NCBI RefSeq assembly: GCF_002732165.1 | Contig: NZ_MRZO01000002.1 | Coordinates: 248,001 to 312,000, forward strand | DNA length: 64,000 nucleotides | Reading direction: 5' to 3' | Source of the DNA: Staphylococcus xylosus | GTDB lineage: Bacteria; Bacillota; Bacilli; Staphylococcales; Staphylococcaceae | Shown here: piece after piece, positions 10,463 through 20,488 of the stretch | How positions within the stretch are numbered: position 1 is the stretch's first letter | Layout: each line of letters begins with the position of its first letter | The notes under the pieces: model-generated | Databases searched by the model: none | What the model saw: the letters and a program-made list of their open reading frames with translations, nothing else | What the model was told of the DNA's origin: nothing | Position numbers and translations under genes: made by a program

Positions 10463-10942
10463 ATGAAGATTACAATACTAACAGTAGGTAAATTAAAAGA
10501 AAAATACTGGAAACAAGCAATCGCAGAATATGAAAAACGTTTAGGGGCATACTCTAAAATTGAAGTTATAGAAGTTCCTGACGAAAAAGCACCTGAAAAT
10601 ATGAGCGACAAAGAAGTTGAACAAGTGAAGGAGAAAGAAGGCCAACGCTTATTAGCAAAAGTAAAACCTCAGTCAACTGTCATAACGCTTGAAATCAAAG
10701 GCAATATGTTGACGTCTGAAGGATTAGCTAAAGAAATAGAAGGACGAATGACTAGAGGACAAAGTGACTTCACCTTTATTATTGGTGGATCCAACGGTTT
10801 ACATAAAGGCGTGCTAGACCGTAGTGATTATGCATTATCCTTCAGCAAAATGACCTTCCCACACCAAATGATGCGTATCATATTGATAGAACAAATCTAC
10901 CGTGCATTTAAAATTATGCGTGGGGAAGCGTATCATAAGTGA
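10463..10942 (+). CDS. rlmH: 23S rRNA pseudouridine1915 N3-methyltransferase RlmH
   Basis: SPOUT methyltransferase that modifies pseudouridine 1915 of 23S rRNA in assembled ribosomes. The 159-residue protein carries the glycine-rich [10 protein letters not shown] loop of the cofactor knot and ends with the invariant RGEAYHK. The ATG follows TTGGAGG. Its last 18 bases are the chromosomal attachment site used by SCC elements (orfX), and cassette DNA begins directly after the stop. Insertion there keeps the reading frame intact. Confidence 0.98.
   Translation: MKITILTVGKLKEKYWKQAIAEYEKRLGAYSKIEVIEVPDEKAPENMSDKEVEQVKEKEGQRLLAKVKPQSTVITLEIKGNMLTSEGLAKEIEGRMTRGQSDFTFIIGGSNGLHKGVLDRSDYALSFSKMTFPHQMMRIILIEQIYRAFKIMRGEAYHK
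10925..10942 (+). other. attB/att site 1 (end of rlmH)
   Basis: The sequence GAAGCGTATCATAAGTGA forms codons EAYHK-stop of rlmH and is the core recognised by SCC Ccr recombinases. It is the reference for the five downstream copies listed here. Confidence 0.9.
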
Positions 10943-11014
10943 TGCGGATTTTATATAATTTTAGTGTAAAAGAACAGATAGACAATAAATTAATACATAT
11001 TCAGGAGATAAAAA

Positions 11015-13018
11015 ATGAACCAAATTGACAAATGGAAGCATAAATTTAATGCATTACCCCGTTTACCTAGATCACAATCTAAATTTGGGTATGTAGATAC
11101 AATTAAAACTATTTTTCATAAAATAATTACTAACTCAGAATTAGAAACTGTTGTAAAAATTGATGGTAGCGAAACAGAACATACATTAAAACATTACATA
11201 GAAATACTATTAAGATATCAATTTATAAAAAAAGATAATGAAAATAAATATTATCTCTCAGAGAGTTTAATAAATTTTGAAGAAGAAAGTTTTAGAGAAA
11301 ATTTAGCTAAATTTTTGCAATTACATGTGAAATATATATCTGAGTTATTGTTTTTTATAAAAGAACCTAAAACTACTAAAGAAGTCTTAAACTATGCAAA
11401 TGAAAATTATAATATGTCTTGGAAACACAACGGACAGATTCATGAGCGATTAGCGTGGTTAAATGATTTAGGTTTAATTAATTCAATGAGTTATAAAAAA
11501 TTATATGTTATTAACCAAGAGGGACGAAATTTTATAGAAAAATATCCACCTTTGAAATCTTTTAATATATCTGAATATGTTCAAGATATAACTGAAAATG
11601 AAAAGTTAATTAAATTATCAGAATGGATTGAGGAGTTAGGTTGGAACGTAAACAACATTGATAGAAAAGATGGATTAGGTTATATTCCAGGAGGTAGATC
11701 AAAAGCAACTGAACTGATATTAAGCATAATAGAATTTACTTTAAATGCTAAAGATACAGAATCATTAAGTAAATATATTAATATTAAGTTCAAGTGCAAG
11801 GAATCATCTGTAAATAGTTTTTTAACATTTCTAACTAATTTAAAAATTATAGATAGAATTGGAGAAAAAGTTTACGAAACTTCAGATTATGGCATTAAAC
11901 TTTTAAATTCTGACTGTCCAGATTTGTATCTATTATTTTTTATAAACAAAGAATATAAATATATTTTTGAAATACTTTTCGTGTTAGAAGAATCCCCTCA
12001 AGAGCCTAAAGAATTAATTGCTAGAGGTGTAACTGAGTTTAATATGAATTCTGAAAGACTTGATAGAATTAGAGAAAGACTAGCCCATTTAAAAAATGCT
12101 AAATTGATTTTGAATGATAAAGGTAAAAAGTTAAAATTATCAAATAGAGGGAAGTTATTATTATCAGTGTTAAAAGGTAAAATGAGTATTAATAACTCTT
12201 CAAATAAAGAAATTGGTTTATTAAAAAATAATGAAGAGAGTTATCAAAATTTATTAAAAGAAGTTCGCTTAGCTTCAACTAATTCTTCTAGTCCGCACGA
12301 TTTTGAAAAATTATTAGAAAAAACATTTATTGAACTAGGTTTTAAAACTAAACTGTTAGCGCAATCAGGTACTACAGATATTTTATTAACTGCTAGAACA
12401 GTTCCAGATTATACGTATAAGGTAGCTATCGAGGCAAAGACAAATAAGGAAGGTAAAATTACTGAAAACTTAGTGAATTTTGATGCGCTTAAAGAACATA
12501 AGAAGAAGCATGATGCAGATTTTATAGTAATAGTAGGCAAAAATTTTAATGGAAGATTGAAAAGATTTGCTGAAAACAATCAAGTTTTATTATTGGATAT
12601 AGATAATCTTGAATTATTAGTGAAAAGACATCAAGTATATCCTTTACAAGCAATTGAATATAAAAAATTATTTAATCAAGTAGGAGAAGTAGATATAAGT
12701 GTTTTGGATAGTACTTATAATAGAATGCGTAGATATAATGTATTATTTAAATCGATTATACAAACTTTAATAGAAAATAGTGATGACGAGTTTACAAAGG
12801 GTATATTAACTATACGTGAAATTTATATGCTTATAAAAAACATAGATGAGTTTAATGATGAAGATTTAACTAAAGAAGAAGTAGATAATATGTTAAATTT
12901 ACTTTCAAATCCATTAATTGGGTGTGTAGGAAAGGAAAAAAATGGTTATTATGCGAAAGGATCTTTAGTTGACGCTCAATTAAAATTTGGGTTTTACTAT
13001 TCCGCATCAATAAAATAA
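11015..13018 (+). CDS. Winged-helix / PD-(D/E)XK restriction-type endonuclease
   Basis: A 667-residue protein, probably a DNA-cleaving defence enzyme. Residues 1-400 read as a series of winged-helix units with repeated 'ERLAWL..LGLI' and 'ERLAHLKNAKLI' helices ending in strand-turn-strand wings. This resembles the DNA-recognition modules of Type II/IIS enzymes. Residues about 425-520 form an Mrr-like nuclease domain: HDFEKLLEKTF, then GTTDILL (catalytic Asp) and VAIEAKT (E-x-K), then DFIVIVGKNF. The ATG follows AGGAG. It is the first gene after rlmH and the only intact gene of its cassette, with no methyltransferase partner. It may therefore target modified or phage DNA rather than form a classic restriction-modification pair. 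The family was not recognised exactly. Confidence 0.65.
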   Translation: MNQIDKWKHKFNALPRLPRSQSKFGYVDTIKTIFHKIITNSELETVVKIDGSETEHTLKHYIEILLRYQFIKKDNENKYYLSESLINFEEESFRENLAKFLQLHVKYISELLFFIKEPKTTKEVLNYANENYNMSWKHNGQIHERLAWLNDLGLINSMSYKKLYVINQEGRNFIEKYPPLKSFNISEYVQDITENEKLIKLSEWIEELGWNVNNIDRKDGLGYIPGGRSKATELILSIIEFTLNAKDTESLSKYINIKFKCKESSVNSFLTFLTNLKIIDRIGEKVYETSDYGIKLLNSDCPDLYLLFFINKEYKYIFEILFVLEESPQEPKELIARGVTEFNMNSERLDRIRERLAHLKNAKLILNDKGKKLKLSNRGKLLLSVLKGKMSINNSSNKEIGLLKNNEESYQNLLKEVRLASTNSSSPHDFEKLLEKTFIELGFKTKLLAQSGTTDILLTARTVPDYTYKVAIEAKTNKEGKITENLVNFDALKEHKKKHDADFIVIVGKNFNGRLKRFAENNQVLLLDIDNLELLVKRHQVYPLQAIEYKKLFNQVGEVDISVLDSTYNRMRRYNVLFKSIIQTLIENSDDEFTKGILTIREIYMLIKNIDEFNDEDLTKEEVDNMLNLLSNPLIGCVGKEKNGYYAKGSLVDAQLKFGFYYSASIK

Positions 13019-13068
13019 GACACTATTTATGATTTTACTTTTGAATTATTTGCTAGGGGAAATGTAAA

Positions 13069-13515
13069 ATGAGTGAAATTTTAGAAAATGAAAAAAATGA
13101 TGATATATTAGTAGCAGTTTATCATACATATAATTATCCTAGCTTTAAAAATGATTTGTATTAGTACTTTAAAAATTAAAGGGTCATATAGGTTGAAAAA
13201 TACTTTTACTATAACTTCAAAATTTATTATTGAAGATGAAGAGTTTGTATGTATCAAAATAGGATCATTATAAAATAGTTTTTATAAATTAGAATCAGAG
13301 GTCTTTGAATTAGAAAAAAATTTTTATTTTGATGAAAATTTTAAATTTAAAAAAACATTTTGTAGCTTGGAGAAATATTTCGATTCTCAGAAAGATAGAT
13401 CCCATAATTGATGGAGATTTTAAAGTTATTTCTAATTCAAATAATGATGAGAATTTAAATTTATAGATATCTACTATAACAGAGTTAGAATTAAATAATT
13501 TTCTTTAATAATCTA
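13069..13515 (+). pseudogene. Decayed gene remnant in the first cassette
   Basis: An ATG after TAGGGGAAATG opens a 31-codon frame that stops at 13162-13164. Coding-like text then continues in other frames (for example KNTFTITSKFIIEDEEF and YKLESEVFELEK) with several stops. The residue pattern suggests a beta-rich domain, possibly the N-terminal part of a HEPN-type protein like the gene in the next cassette. That link is only a guess. No intact product is expected. Confidence 0.4.
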
Positions 13516-13576
13516 ACTTTTATTGAAATTTTGATATTAATTAGTAATAAAAAAATGCATCATTAACTGATACGTA

Positions 13577-13594
13577 GAAGCGTATCATAAGTGA
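13577..13594 (+). other. att site 2, identical to the rlmH core
   Basis: All 18 bases of the rlmH core are repeated exactly. Together with the copy at 10925 it brackets a 2.65-kb cassette holding the winged-helix nuclease and the decayed frame. Confidence 0.85.
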
Positions 13595-13700
13595 AGTGGT
13601 TTTTTTCAGCAACTTAGTAAAGGTATTTTGGACGTATCATAATATAAGAGGTTTACAGAAATTGTAGTTATGTTTTTGTGAAAATTATAGGAGGAAATTT

Positions 13701-14930
13701 GTGAAGAAAAATAAGATCGCTTATATAGACTTATATAGTTTAGAGCATATAGAAGATCTAAAGGTTAATTTTATTTATAGTTCCCATCATATATACACAG
13801 AGAATAATCAGCTAGTAATTAATACAAAAAAAGAAATAAATGAAATTGATGGAATAATTGAGGTTAAAAGGTATGCTAGAACAGACACTATTGTACTAAA
13901 CAATATTTTAACGTTTCTAACAGGACATTTATTTACGATATATGAAATAAGTTCTTCTGAAATTAATATAAATAAAATTCAAGAAAATTATAAAAATAAC
14001 TTTTATTTTAAGTTTCAAGATAATAATTATTATGATGATTTGAACAGAATATTTGAAAAGATAAATAACGATGATGATAAGTACTTAATTATTACACTTT
14101 TAGATAGGTGGAGAAAATCTTTATACTTATTGGAACTTGTTGAATCTGACGAACTTTATGATGAAGCTTTTTTATCTTATTTTCATATTTTAGAAATATT
14201 AGCTAATGAAAATAATAAATTAAGAAAACAGCATAACTTACCCATTAGAAAAAAACTTATGAAATTTCTAGAAGACTATGGCCTACTTGATAAGAAAACA
14301 GAAGAACTAATAAAAAAAGTAATAAAGTTAAGAAATGAAATAGCTCATGGTAAATTGACATACAAAGATTTACATAATTGGCCATTACCTGCTTTTTTAA
14401 ATATAACTAATTCAACAGCATATAATCTTTTATATGAAATCCAAATATTATCAGCGAGAGCAATTTCAAGTTTTATAGGCATAAGTTTATGGGAAAGAGC
14501 TTGGAAAGAGATTCATAATGGATTACCATTTAGTATTGATGTATATAGCAATATTATTGAAGAGTACGATACTTTTAATTTTTTATATTTAAAAGATAAA
14601 TATAAATTAAATCTAGAAAACTTATTCGAATTCTATTTAAATAATCATAGGAGAATAAGCATCAATAAAATGGAAAATATATTTTATGAATTTGTGTTTA
14701 ATGAAGGTGTAATAGCGGATGAAGAGGTTTTATTACTAGTAAGTATAATTTTAACTGATTCAAAAAATGAAAAAGTAAGTACTAATGCAAAACAAAAATT
14801 TGAAGTTTTGTATAAGAGTTTAGAAGTTACATCTTTTTCAAACATTAAAGATATTTATAGTTACATGTTAGAATATGGGATTGTGCTTAAATGGCTTTAT
14901 AGTTGGTTAAAACATTATAAAAAAGAATGA
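13701..14930 (+). CDS. HEPN-domain protein, probable abortive-infection RNase
   Basis: A 409-residue soluble protein. Its centre (about residues 140-240) is an alpha-helical HEPN domain with the RNase signature R-x4-H in RNEIAHG (R211, H216). An unassigned, mostly beta N-terminal domain precedes it and a helical tail follows. HEPN proteins of this layout (ApeA-like) act as infection-triggered RNases, so a stand-alone defence role is likely. The start is GTG after AGGAGG. It is the only gene between two att copies and has no evident antitoxin. The trigger and target are unknown. Confidence 0.6.
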   Translation: MKKNKIAYIDLYSLEHIEDLKVNFIYSSHHIYTENNQLVINTKKEINEIDGIIEVKRYARTDTIVLNNILTFLTGHLFTIYEISSSEININKIQENYKNNFYFKFQDNNYYDDLNRIFEKINNDDDKYLIITLLDRWRKSLYLLELVESDELYDEAFLSYFHILEILANENNKLRKQHNLPIRKKLMKFLEDYGLLDKKTEELIKKVIKLRNEIAHGKLTYKDLHNWPLPAFLNITNSTAYNLLYEIQILSARAISSFIGISLWERAWKEIHNGLPFSIDVYSNIIEEYDTFNFLYLKDKYKLNLENLFEFYLNNHRRISINKMENIFYEFVFNEGVIADEEVLLLVSIILTDSKNEKVSTNAKQKFEVLYKSLEVTSFSNIKDIYSYMLEYGIVLKWLYSWLKHYKKE

Positions 14931-15094
14931 ATTTAATTCAAATATAAAGTAACATAGGGACATTGACTTTTATAGAATATATTTAAAATGAGTAGATATG
15001 ATTGGCTTTTAAGCTAAAAACAATATTTTTTATAACTTTTTCAATAATAAAATATAAATTCAACATAACAATCCGTATCAACAACCGATAAGCA

Positions 15095-15112
15095 GAAGAG
15101 CATCATAATTGA
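15095..15112 (+). other. att site 3 (degenerate)
   Basis: GAAGAGCATCATAATTGA matches the core at 15 of 18 bases and is preceded by TATCAACAACCGATAAGCA, the typical SCC end. It closes the HEPN cassette. Confidence 0.7.
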
Positions 15113-15138
15113 AAGTAATACTGTTTATCGTTATGAGA

Positions 15139-15201
15139 AAAAGCAAAAGAAATAAGAGCAGAAATTCAATTTTAATTATAAATTGAATTTCTGCTCTTAT
15201 G
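15139..15201 (-). terminator. Terminator of the NUDIX-helicase operon
   Basis: A long perfect stem (arms about 15152-15172 and 15180-15200, ATAAGAGCAGAAATTCAATT and its complement) lies just past the stop of the minus-strand helicase. On that strand it is followed by a T-rich run. Confidence 0.8.
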
Positions 15202-15204
15202 TTT

Positions 15205-18093
15205 CTAATTCTCCAATATATATCTATAAATCTCATCTTTTACAGGTGTTTCCATAGACAATATCATTGTTACAATGTTATCTTTGTTTTCGTTTGGCAT
15301 TTTTGATTGTTCTGCAGTGCCTTCTAAGTAGTGTGCTTTTCCGAGGAAATAAAATTCTTTACCATCTAAAACATCTTCTTTTTTCACAAAGATATACATA
15401 TCTACATTATTCTTTTGATGCGCTAATATTTTTTGTACTTCTGGTGAATCTAATTTTCTATTTGATTTTGTAAACCATTTGAGCTCATCAGGACTTAAAA
15501 ATTCGTCTTCGTATTTGGTGTTGTCACTGATGTTATCATCTTTATGATATGTTATGAAAATTGGTAAAGTATTATTACCGAATTTATATCCATTGATGAC
15601 TCCGGATTCATCTGATTTCCAATTTAGTAATTTAACGAAGTCTTTTCTTGTATATTTGTTATAAATAATTAATCCATTTTGGTTATTTTGATGTGTTTTA
15701 TTGTTATATTCTGCTAATTCTATTACATCTTCGACATATATCTGAAAGACTGTTTTTTTAAGTGATGTAGCAAAAGATTTTGTTAACGTTACTTCATCAT
15801 TTGAAATGGTGATAATTGGTTTGCCATATGTTTTATTAATAGTGTTGCTAAAAAAACTATAGTCTAATATTTTTAAAGTAGTTTGAACATCTTCTAAGGT
15901 AACGTTTGGATCTACAATTTGAGCAACTGTTAATAGCTCATTTAACTTATGTGGCCTTTCAATTATTGCTTTTAAAATAGTATGATCTACATTTTTTAAA
16001 CCAGGTGCAATTTCTCGTGATAAAAATGTTAAATTGCGGTTTTCATTTCTATTTAAGTGTTCTTCTATTTTTTTACTTTTAACAAGAAAATCATTATAGT
16101 TTTTATACGAACTGTCTTTTGAATATATAACACTTGGTTCTATGGAGTTCTGTCTAATAAAGTCCATAAGTAAAGGTATTCTACCGATTCTTTCTGCAAC
16201 TTCGTTATATGCTTCTTTGATGTGAGAAGCAGCACTTAATTTAACTTGTTTAAGTGAATCATATATTTTCTTCTTAGCGACTTCTTCAAAGTTGATTGTT
16301 GAAACACCCATTAATGCTGTATTACTTGTTAAAAACCTTCTATAGTTATCTTTATTTTGAGATTGGTCCCCTGATAATGCTATTGGGATAAGATAGTTTT
16401 TCTCGTAGTTACCTATAAAGTCTATAACCGTTACATATTCTTTGTTTTTACTTTTTCTTAGCCCTCTACCAAGCTGTTGAATAAAGATAATACTTGATTC
16501 AGTTTCTCTTAACATTACAATTTGATTTACAGGTGCAATATCTATACCCTCATTAAATAAATTAACAGTTACAATATAATTGATCTCTCCAGATTTAAGT
16601 TGCTCTATCGCTTTTTGTCTCTTTTCTGTATTGTCTTCACCTGTTAATGCAACTGAAGGCACATTATGTAATGTTAATTTATTAGCTAAATTTTTAGCCT
16701 CGTCTTTTCTGCTAACAAATATGATTCCTTTTAATTTCTCACCAGAATACCCATAATATTGTGTTTTTTCTAATATATGTTTGACTCTTTCATTTGAAGT
16801 TAAATTAGTTAAGCTACTAAAATCATCCGTTGATTTTCCGTTATGAATATAATCTGTAACACCAAAATAATGGAAGGGACATAACAATTCACTTTCGAGT
16901 GCTTTTTGTAATCTAATTTCATAAGCAATATTGTAATCAAACATTTCAAATATATTTAAGTTATCTGTTCTTTCGGGAGTAGCTGTCATTCCAAGAACGA
17001 AATCAGGTGTGAAATAATTGAAAACTTTCTGATATGATTTTGCTGCAGAACGATGTGCTTCATCATATACAATATAATCAAAATGACATTGATCAAACTG
17101 ATTAAAAATATAATCTTTAGCTAAAGTTTGAATTGTAGCAAATAAATATTTAGCATCAGTTTCTTTATGCTTACCTGTTAATAATCCAAATTCTTCATCT
17201 TTAGAAAAAGGTAGTACTTTTTTGAATTCTTCAATTGCTTTCTGTAGAATTTCTTCATTATGTACGACAAATAAAAATTTATTTGGATTAAAATTTCTCA
17301 CATCTAATGCACACAAGATTGTCTTACCTGTACCAGTTGCAGATATAATTAATGACTTATCCTTCCCACTCTTTCTAAGTTGATCTAAAGAATGTAAAGC
17401 TTCTTTTTGCATAATGTTCGGTTCGATTTTTACAGCTTGTTCAATGTGATTTTGAATAACACTTTGTTTCTCTATGTTGTATAGTGCATTTTTTAAAGAT
17501 CTATCATTATATATAAGTTCATAATCTCGTATCCAAGTATCTGAAAGAGGTGTACTTTTATACCATAATTCATCAAATTGAGTTTTTATATTATAAACAA
17601 GGTCACCATTCTTTTGTGTTGAAAGTAATATATTGTGTTCATAGTTTACCTTTAATGCGTTAGAAGTTAAATTAGAGCTTCCTACTATGATAGAAGCATA
17701 ATTTTCATGATCAAAAACATAACCCTTAGCGTGAAATCCATTAACATCAGTTAATCTAACATCAACGTTTTTAAGTTTTAATAACTCTTTATACATCTTA
17801 GGTGTGTTAAAACCTAAATAATTAGAAGTAATAATCTTTCCATGAACACCTTTTTGATCTAAATCATAGAGATGAGATTTTAAACTAGCTAATCCACTTT
17901 CAGTAATAAAAGCTACAGAAATAGTAAATGAATTGCATTTATATAGTTCATTAATAATTGTTGAAAGTACATTCTCATCTTTATTATTAATTAATAACTT
18001 AGGCATGAAATTACCTTTATGAGAGATTGTACGATCGATAAATCCCTTATGCAGCGACTGATTAAAGTCTTCTAATAAATTATTCAATATCAT
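15205..18093 (-). CDS. PLD nuclease - SF2 helicase - DUF3427 protein
   Basis: A 962-residue candidate antiviral nuclease-helicase. The N-terminal phospholipase-D-like domain has one HKD motif, H-A-K-x4-D in FHAKGYVFD (about residue 121), followed by GSSNLTSNAL. The SF2 (ResIII-type) core follows with Walker A SATGTGKT (about 252), DEAH (about 344), GMTATPERTD, and motif VI QQLGRGLRKS. The last third matches the DUF3427 type. The ATG at 18093 overlaps the stop of the NUDIX gene in an ATGA, so translation is coupled. Starting further upstream would only read back into the NUDIX gene. Such proteins occur in defence islands, but the mechanism is unknown. Confidence 0.75.
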   Translation of the reverse strand: MILNNLLEDFNQSLHKGFIDRTISHKGNFMPKLLINNKDENVLSTIINELYKCNSFTISVAFITESGLASLKSHLYDLDQKGVHGKIITSNYLGFNTPKMYKELLKLKNVDVRLTDVNGFHAKGYVFDHENYASIIVGSSNLTSNALKVNYEHNILLSTQKNGDLVYNIKTQFDELWYKSTPLSDTWIRDYELIYNDRSLKNALYNIEKQSVIQNHIEQAVKIEPNIMQKEALHSLDQLRKSGKDKSLIISATGTGKTILCALDVRNFNPNKFLFVVHNEEILQKAIEEFKKVLPFSKDEEFGLLTGKHKETDAKYLFATIQTLAKDYIFNQFDQCHFDYIVYDEAHRSAAKSYQKVFNYFTPDFVLGMTATPERTDNLNIFEMFDYNIAYEIRLQKALESELLCPFHYFGVTDYIHNGKSTDDFSSLTNLTSNERVKHILEKTQYYGYSGEKLKGIIFVSRKDEAKNLANKLTLHNVPSVALTGEDNTEKRQKAIEQLKSGEINYIVTVNLFNEGIDIAPVNQIVMLRETESSIIFIQQLGRGLRKSKNKEYVTVIDFIGNYEKNYLIPIALSGDQSQNKDNYRRFLTSNTALMGVSTINFEEVAKKKIYDSLKQVKLSAASHIKEAYNEVAERIGRIPLLMDFIRQNSIEPSVIYSKDSSYKNYNDFLVKSKKIEEHLNRNENRNLTFLSREIAPGLKNVDHTILKAIIERPHKLNELLTVAQIVDPNVTLEDVQTTLKILDYSFFSNTINKTYGKPIITISNDEVTLTKSFATSLKKTVFQIYVEDVIELAEYNNKTHQNNQNGLIIYNKYTRKDFVKLLNWKSDESGVINGYKFGNNTLPIFITYHKDDNISDNTKYEDEFLSPDELKWFTKSNRKLDSPEVQKILAHQKNNVDMYIFVKKEDVLDGKEFYFLGKAHYLEGTAEQSKMPNENKDNIVTMILSMETPVKDEIYRYILEN

Positions 18094-18482
18094 TCCCCAT
18101 CTACAATAATTTTTACAGCTGGTATGTCTGCCGGTGCCCATTCTAATATTTCTAATTCATTAATATTTAACCATTTAATACTTTTATGTTCAGTTAACTT
18201 AGGCATTTTTTCTTTTAATTTACATTTATATGTATGAAGATTAACAATTCCAAAATCATATTTATAAGAAGTTGAAGTAATTTTTTCCCCAACCTCTAGA
18301 TCACATAACATTTCTTCGTTTATTTCACGTTTTAATGCATCAATCTCAGATTCATCTTTTTCAACTTTACCACCGGGGAATTCCCACATAAGAGGTAAAC
18401 TCATATTTTCATTTCTTTGCGCACAAAGAACTTTATTATCAGAAAAAATAACAGCACCAACAACTTCAATTTGTTTTTTCAA
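18090..18482 (-). CDS. NUDIX hydrolase (MutT-like nucleotide pyrophosphohydrolase)
   Basis: A 130-residue hydrolase expected to cleave a nucleoside triphosphate or related X-diphosphate. The NUDIX box is intact: GGKVEKDESEIDALKREI followed by EE, with the preceding substrate loop PLMWEFPGG. This resembles CTP/8-oxo-dGTP pyrophosphohydrolases. The start is TTG after GGAGGT. It is the first gene of the minus-strand operon and overlaps the PLD-helicase gene by 4 bp. The coupling suggests that it makes or removes a nucleotide relevant to that protein and is not a housekeeping sanitiser, but this is inference. Confidence 0.85.
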   Translation of the reverse strand: MKKQIEVVGAVIFSDNKVLCAQRNENMSLPLMWEFPGGKVEKDESEIDALKREINEEMLCDLEVGEKITSTSYKYDFGIVNLHTYKCKLKEKMPKLTEHKSIKWLNINELEILEWAPADIPAVKIIVDGE

Positions 18483-18757
18483 AATATTACCTCCAAAATA
18501 ACGTATTTATTATATATATTTTAACAAAATTTTGCGGCAAAGGTAATAAAACGGAAATCTACGATTGAATAAAGTAAAATTTCCAAAAAAGGAAATATAA
18601 GTAAGTGAATTTTAGACGAGATAGAATTTGTATGGAATAATTTTTAGATAACCATGAAGATTTTGGTTTTTTATAATAAATACTTAAAAACTATATAAAG
18701 TCATCACAAAATTGATAAAATAGTAATCGATAGAAGATAATTCAATAGGTGATGTAA

Positions 18758-20488
18758 ATGGGAAACTTGTTAAAGATAGAAAATATGAAATATTCATTGG
18801 AAAGCCTTAATAATTCAGTCAAAAAATGGAAAACTTCGGTAGATGGGAGATATTTATTAAGGTATCCCACTGTGTACATAATAAACAACGAAAAAGGTGA
18901 AAATAATTTTGAGATTTATGTTGGAGAAACTGCAGATATTAGAAATAGAACTAGACAGCATCTTAATGTAGATAGTAAAACGAAAGCATTTTGGGAAGAC
19001 TTTTCTGAATCAAATAGTTCATCAATGTATGTGATAGGTCATGAATTATTTAATAAGTCATTGACCTTAGATATTGAAAATAGATTAATGCAGTATTTAT
19101 TAAGTGTAGATAATATTTCTAGGGTTCATAATAGTAGAACAAATCAACAAAATGAATACTTTACTTCTGATAAGCTAGATGAAATATTTTCTGATATTTG
19201 GAAGTCATTAAACAAGAAAAATAAATCCTTGTTTCCAATTGAAAGTATTATCAAAGATTCAGCAATATTTAAAGCCTCTCCATTTCATAAACTGACCCAA
19301 GAGCAAATAAACGCAAAAGAAGAGATATTAGATAAAGTCAAAGAAGCTGTTATTTTAAATGAAAAGGGCCAATTGATAATTGTTGAGGGAGAAGCTGGAT
19401 CAGGAAAAACTGTTTTGATGAGTACGTTACTCTATGAAATAGGAAAGAACAATTTAGATTTTGATAAAAATTTAGATATTCATTTATTAGTAAATCACAA
19501 TGAGCATGTATCAATTTATAATCAAATAGTGACTAAATTAGGTATTTCTACTAAGTCTAATAATATTGTTAGTAAACCCACTAGTTTCATTAATAATCAT
19601 TCATCAAACGAAAAAGTAGACGTTGTAATTGTAGATGAAGCACATTTACTTTTAACTCAAGGTAAACAGAGTTATCGAGGTAATAATCATTTAAATGATT
19701 TATTAGAAAGAGCTAAAGTTGTAGTTGTTGTTTTTGATTTAAAACAAGTACTTACAACTGAACAAATATGGGAATTAGATAAGTTGAATTACCATTTTGA
19801 ATCAGCAAAAAATAAGAATAATCATATTATATTAAAAAATCAAATGCGTATTAATAGTGACGAGGCAACAATTGATTGGATAAGAAATTTGATTGATAAG
19901 CAAGTAATAAACAATATTCCTTATGACAATAAAGGATATGAAATTAAGATTTTTGATGCTCCAAATGAGTTAGAGCAATCTATAAAAGACAAGGCCCAAA
20001 ATACTAATAGTGGTATATCTAGAATGCTTGCTACATTTGATTGGCCATATAAGAAGAAACCTCATGAAAATGAAGATTATTGGAGAGTGAGGGTTGGTAA
20101 TTGGTCAATGCCATGGAACTACCAGCTTGAAGTAAGGAGAAACCAATCAAAATTACCATGGGTTGAACAGGAACAATCAATAGATGAAATAGGCTCTACA
20201 TACACAATTCAAGGTTTAGACTTAAACTTTGCTGGAGTAATAATTGGGCCTTCTGTAAAATATAGAGATGGTCAGATTGTTTTTGATGAAAAAAGTAGTG
20301 CTAATAAAAAAGCTACACGTCGGAGAACCTTAGAAGATGGTTCAAAGCAGTATTTCTCAGAAATGTTACTAAAAAATGAATTAAATGTCTTGTTGACACG
20401 TGGAGTAAATGGTTTATATATTTATGCAGTAGATGAACAATTAAGAGAGGCACTAAAAAAAGCATTTAAAGGTGATATAAATGGATGA
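18758..20488 (+). CDS. GIY-YIG nuclease - DUF2075 helicase fusion
   Basis: A 576-residue fusion. Residues about 36-125 form a GIY-YIG nuclease domain: TVYII, then IYVGETADIRNRTRQH with conserved Arg and His, and a Glu in DIENRL as the likely metal ligand. Residues about 180-570 are a DUF2075/COG3410 SF1-like ATPase with Walker A GEAGSGKT (211-218), Walker B VDEAHLLL (292-299), the QMRIN arginine region, and a C-terminal ...NVLLTRGVNGLYIY motif typical of UvrD-like motif VI. The ATG follows AGGTGATGTAA. It is divergent from the NUDIX-helicase operon and overlaps the MazG gene by 8 bp. It probably processes foreign DNA. Confidence 0.75.
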   Translation: MGNLLKIENMKYSLESLNNSVKKWKTSVDGRYLLRYPTVYIINNEKGENNFEIYVGETADIRNRTRQHLNVDSKTKAFWEDFSESNSSSMYVIGHELFNKSLTLDIENRLMQYLLSVDNISRVHNSRTNQQNEYFTSDKLDEIFSDIWKSLNKKNKSLFPIESIIKDSAIFKASPFHKLTQEQINAKEEILDKVKEAVILNEKGQLIIVEGEAGSGKTVLMSTLLYEIGKNNLDFDKNLDIHLLVNHNEHVSIYNQIVTKLGISTKSNNIVSKPTSFINNHSSNEKVDVVIVDEAHLLLTQGKQSYRGNNHLNDLLERAKVVVVVFDLKQVLTTEQIWELDKLNYHFESAKNKNNHIILKNQMRINSDEATIDWIRNLIDKQVINNIPYDNKGYEIKIFDAPNELEQSIKDKAQNTNSGISRMLATFDWPYKKKPHENEDYWRVRVGNWSMPWNYQLEVRRNQSKLPWVEQEQSIDEIGSTYTIQGLDLNFAGVIIGPSVKYRDGQIVFDEKSSANKKATRRRTLEDGSKQYFSEMLLKNELNVLLTRGVNGLYIYAVDEQLREALKKAFKGDING

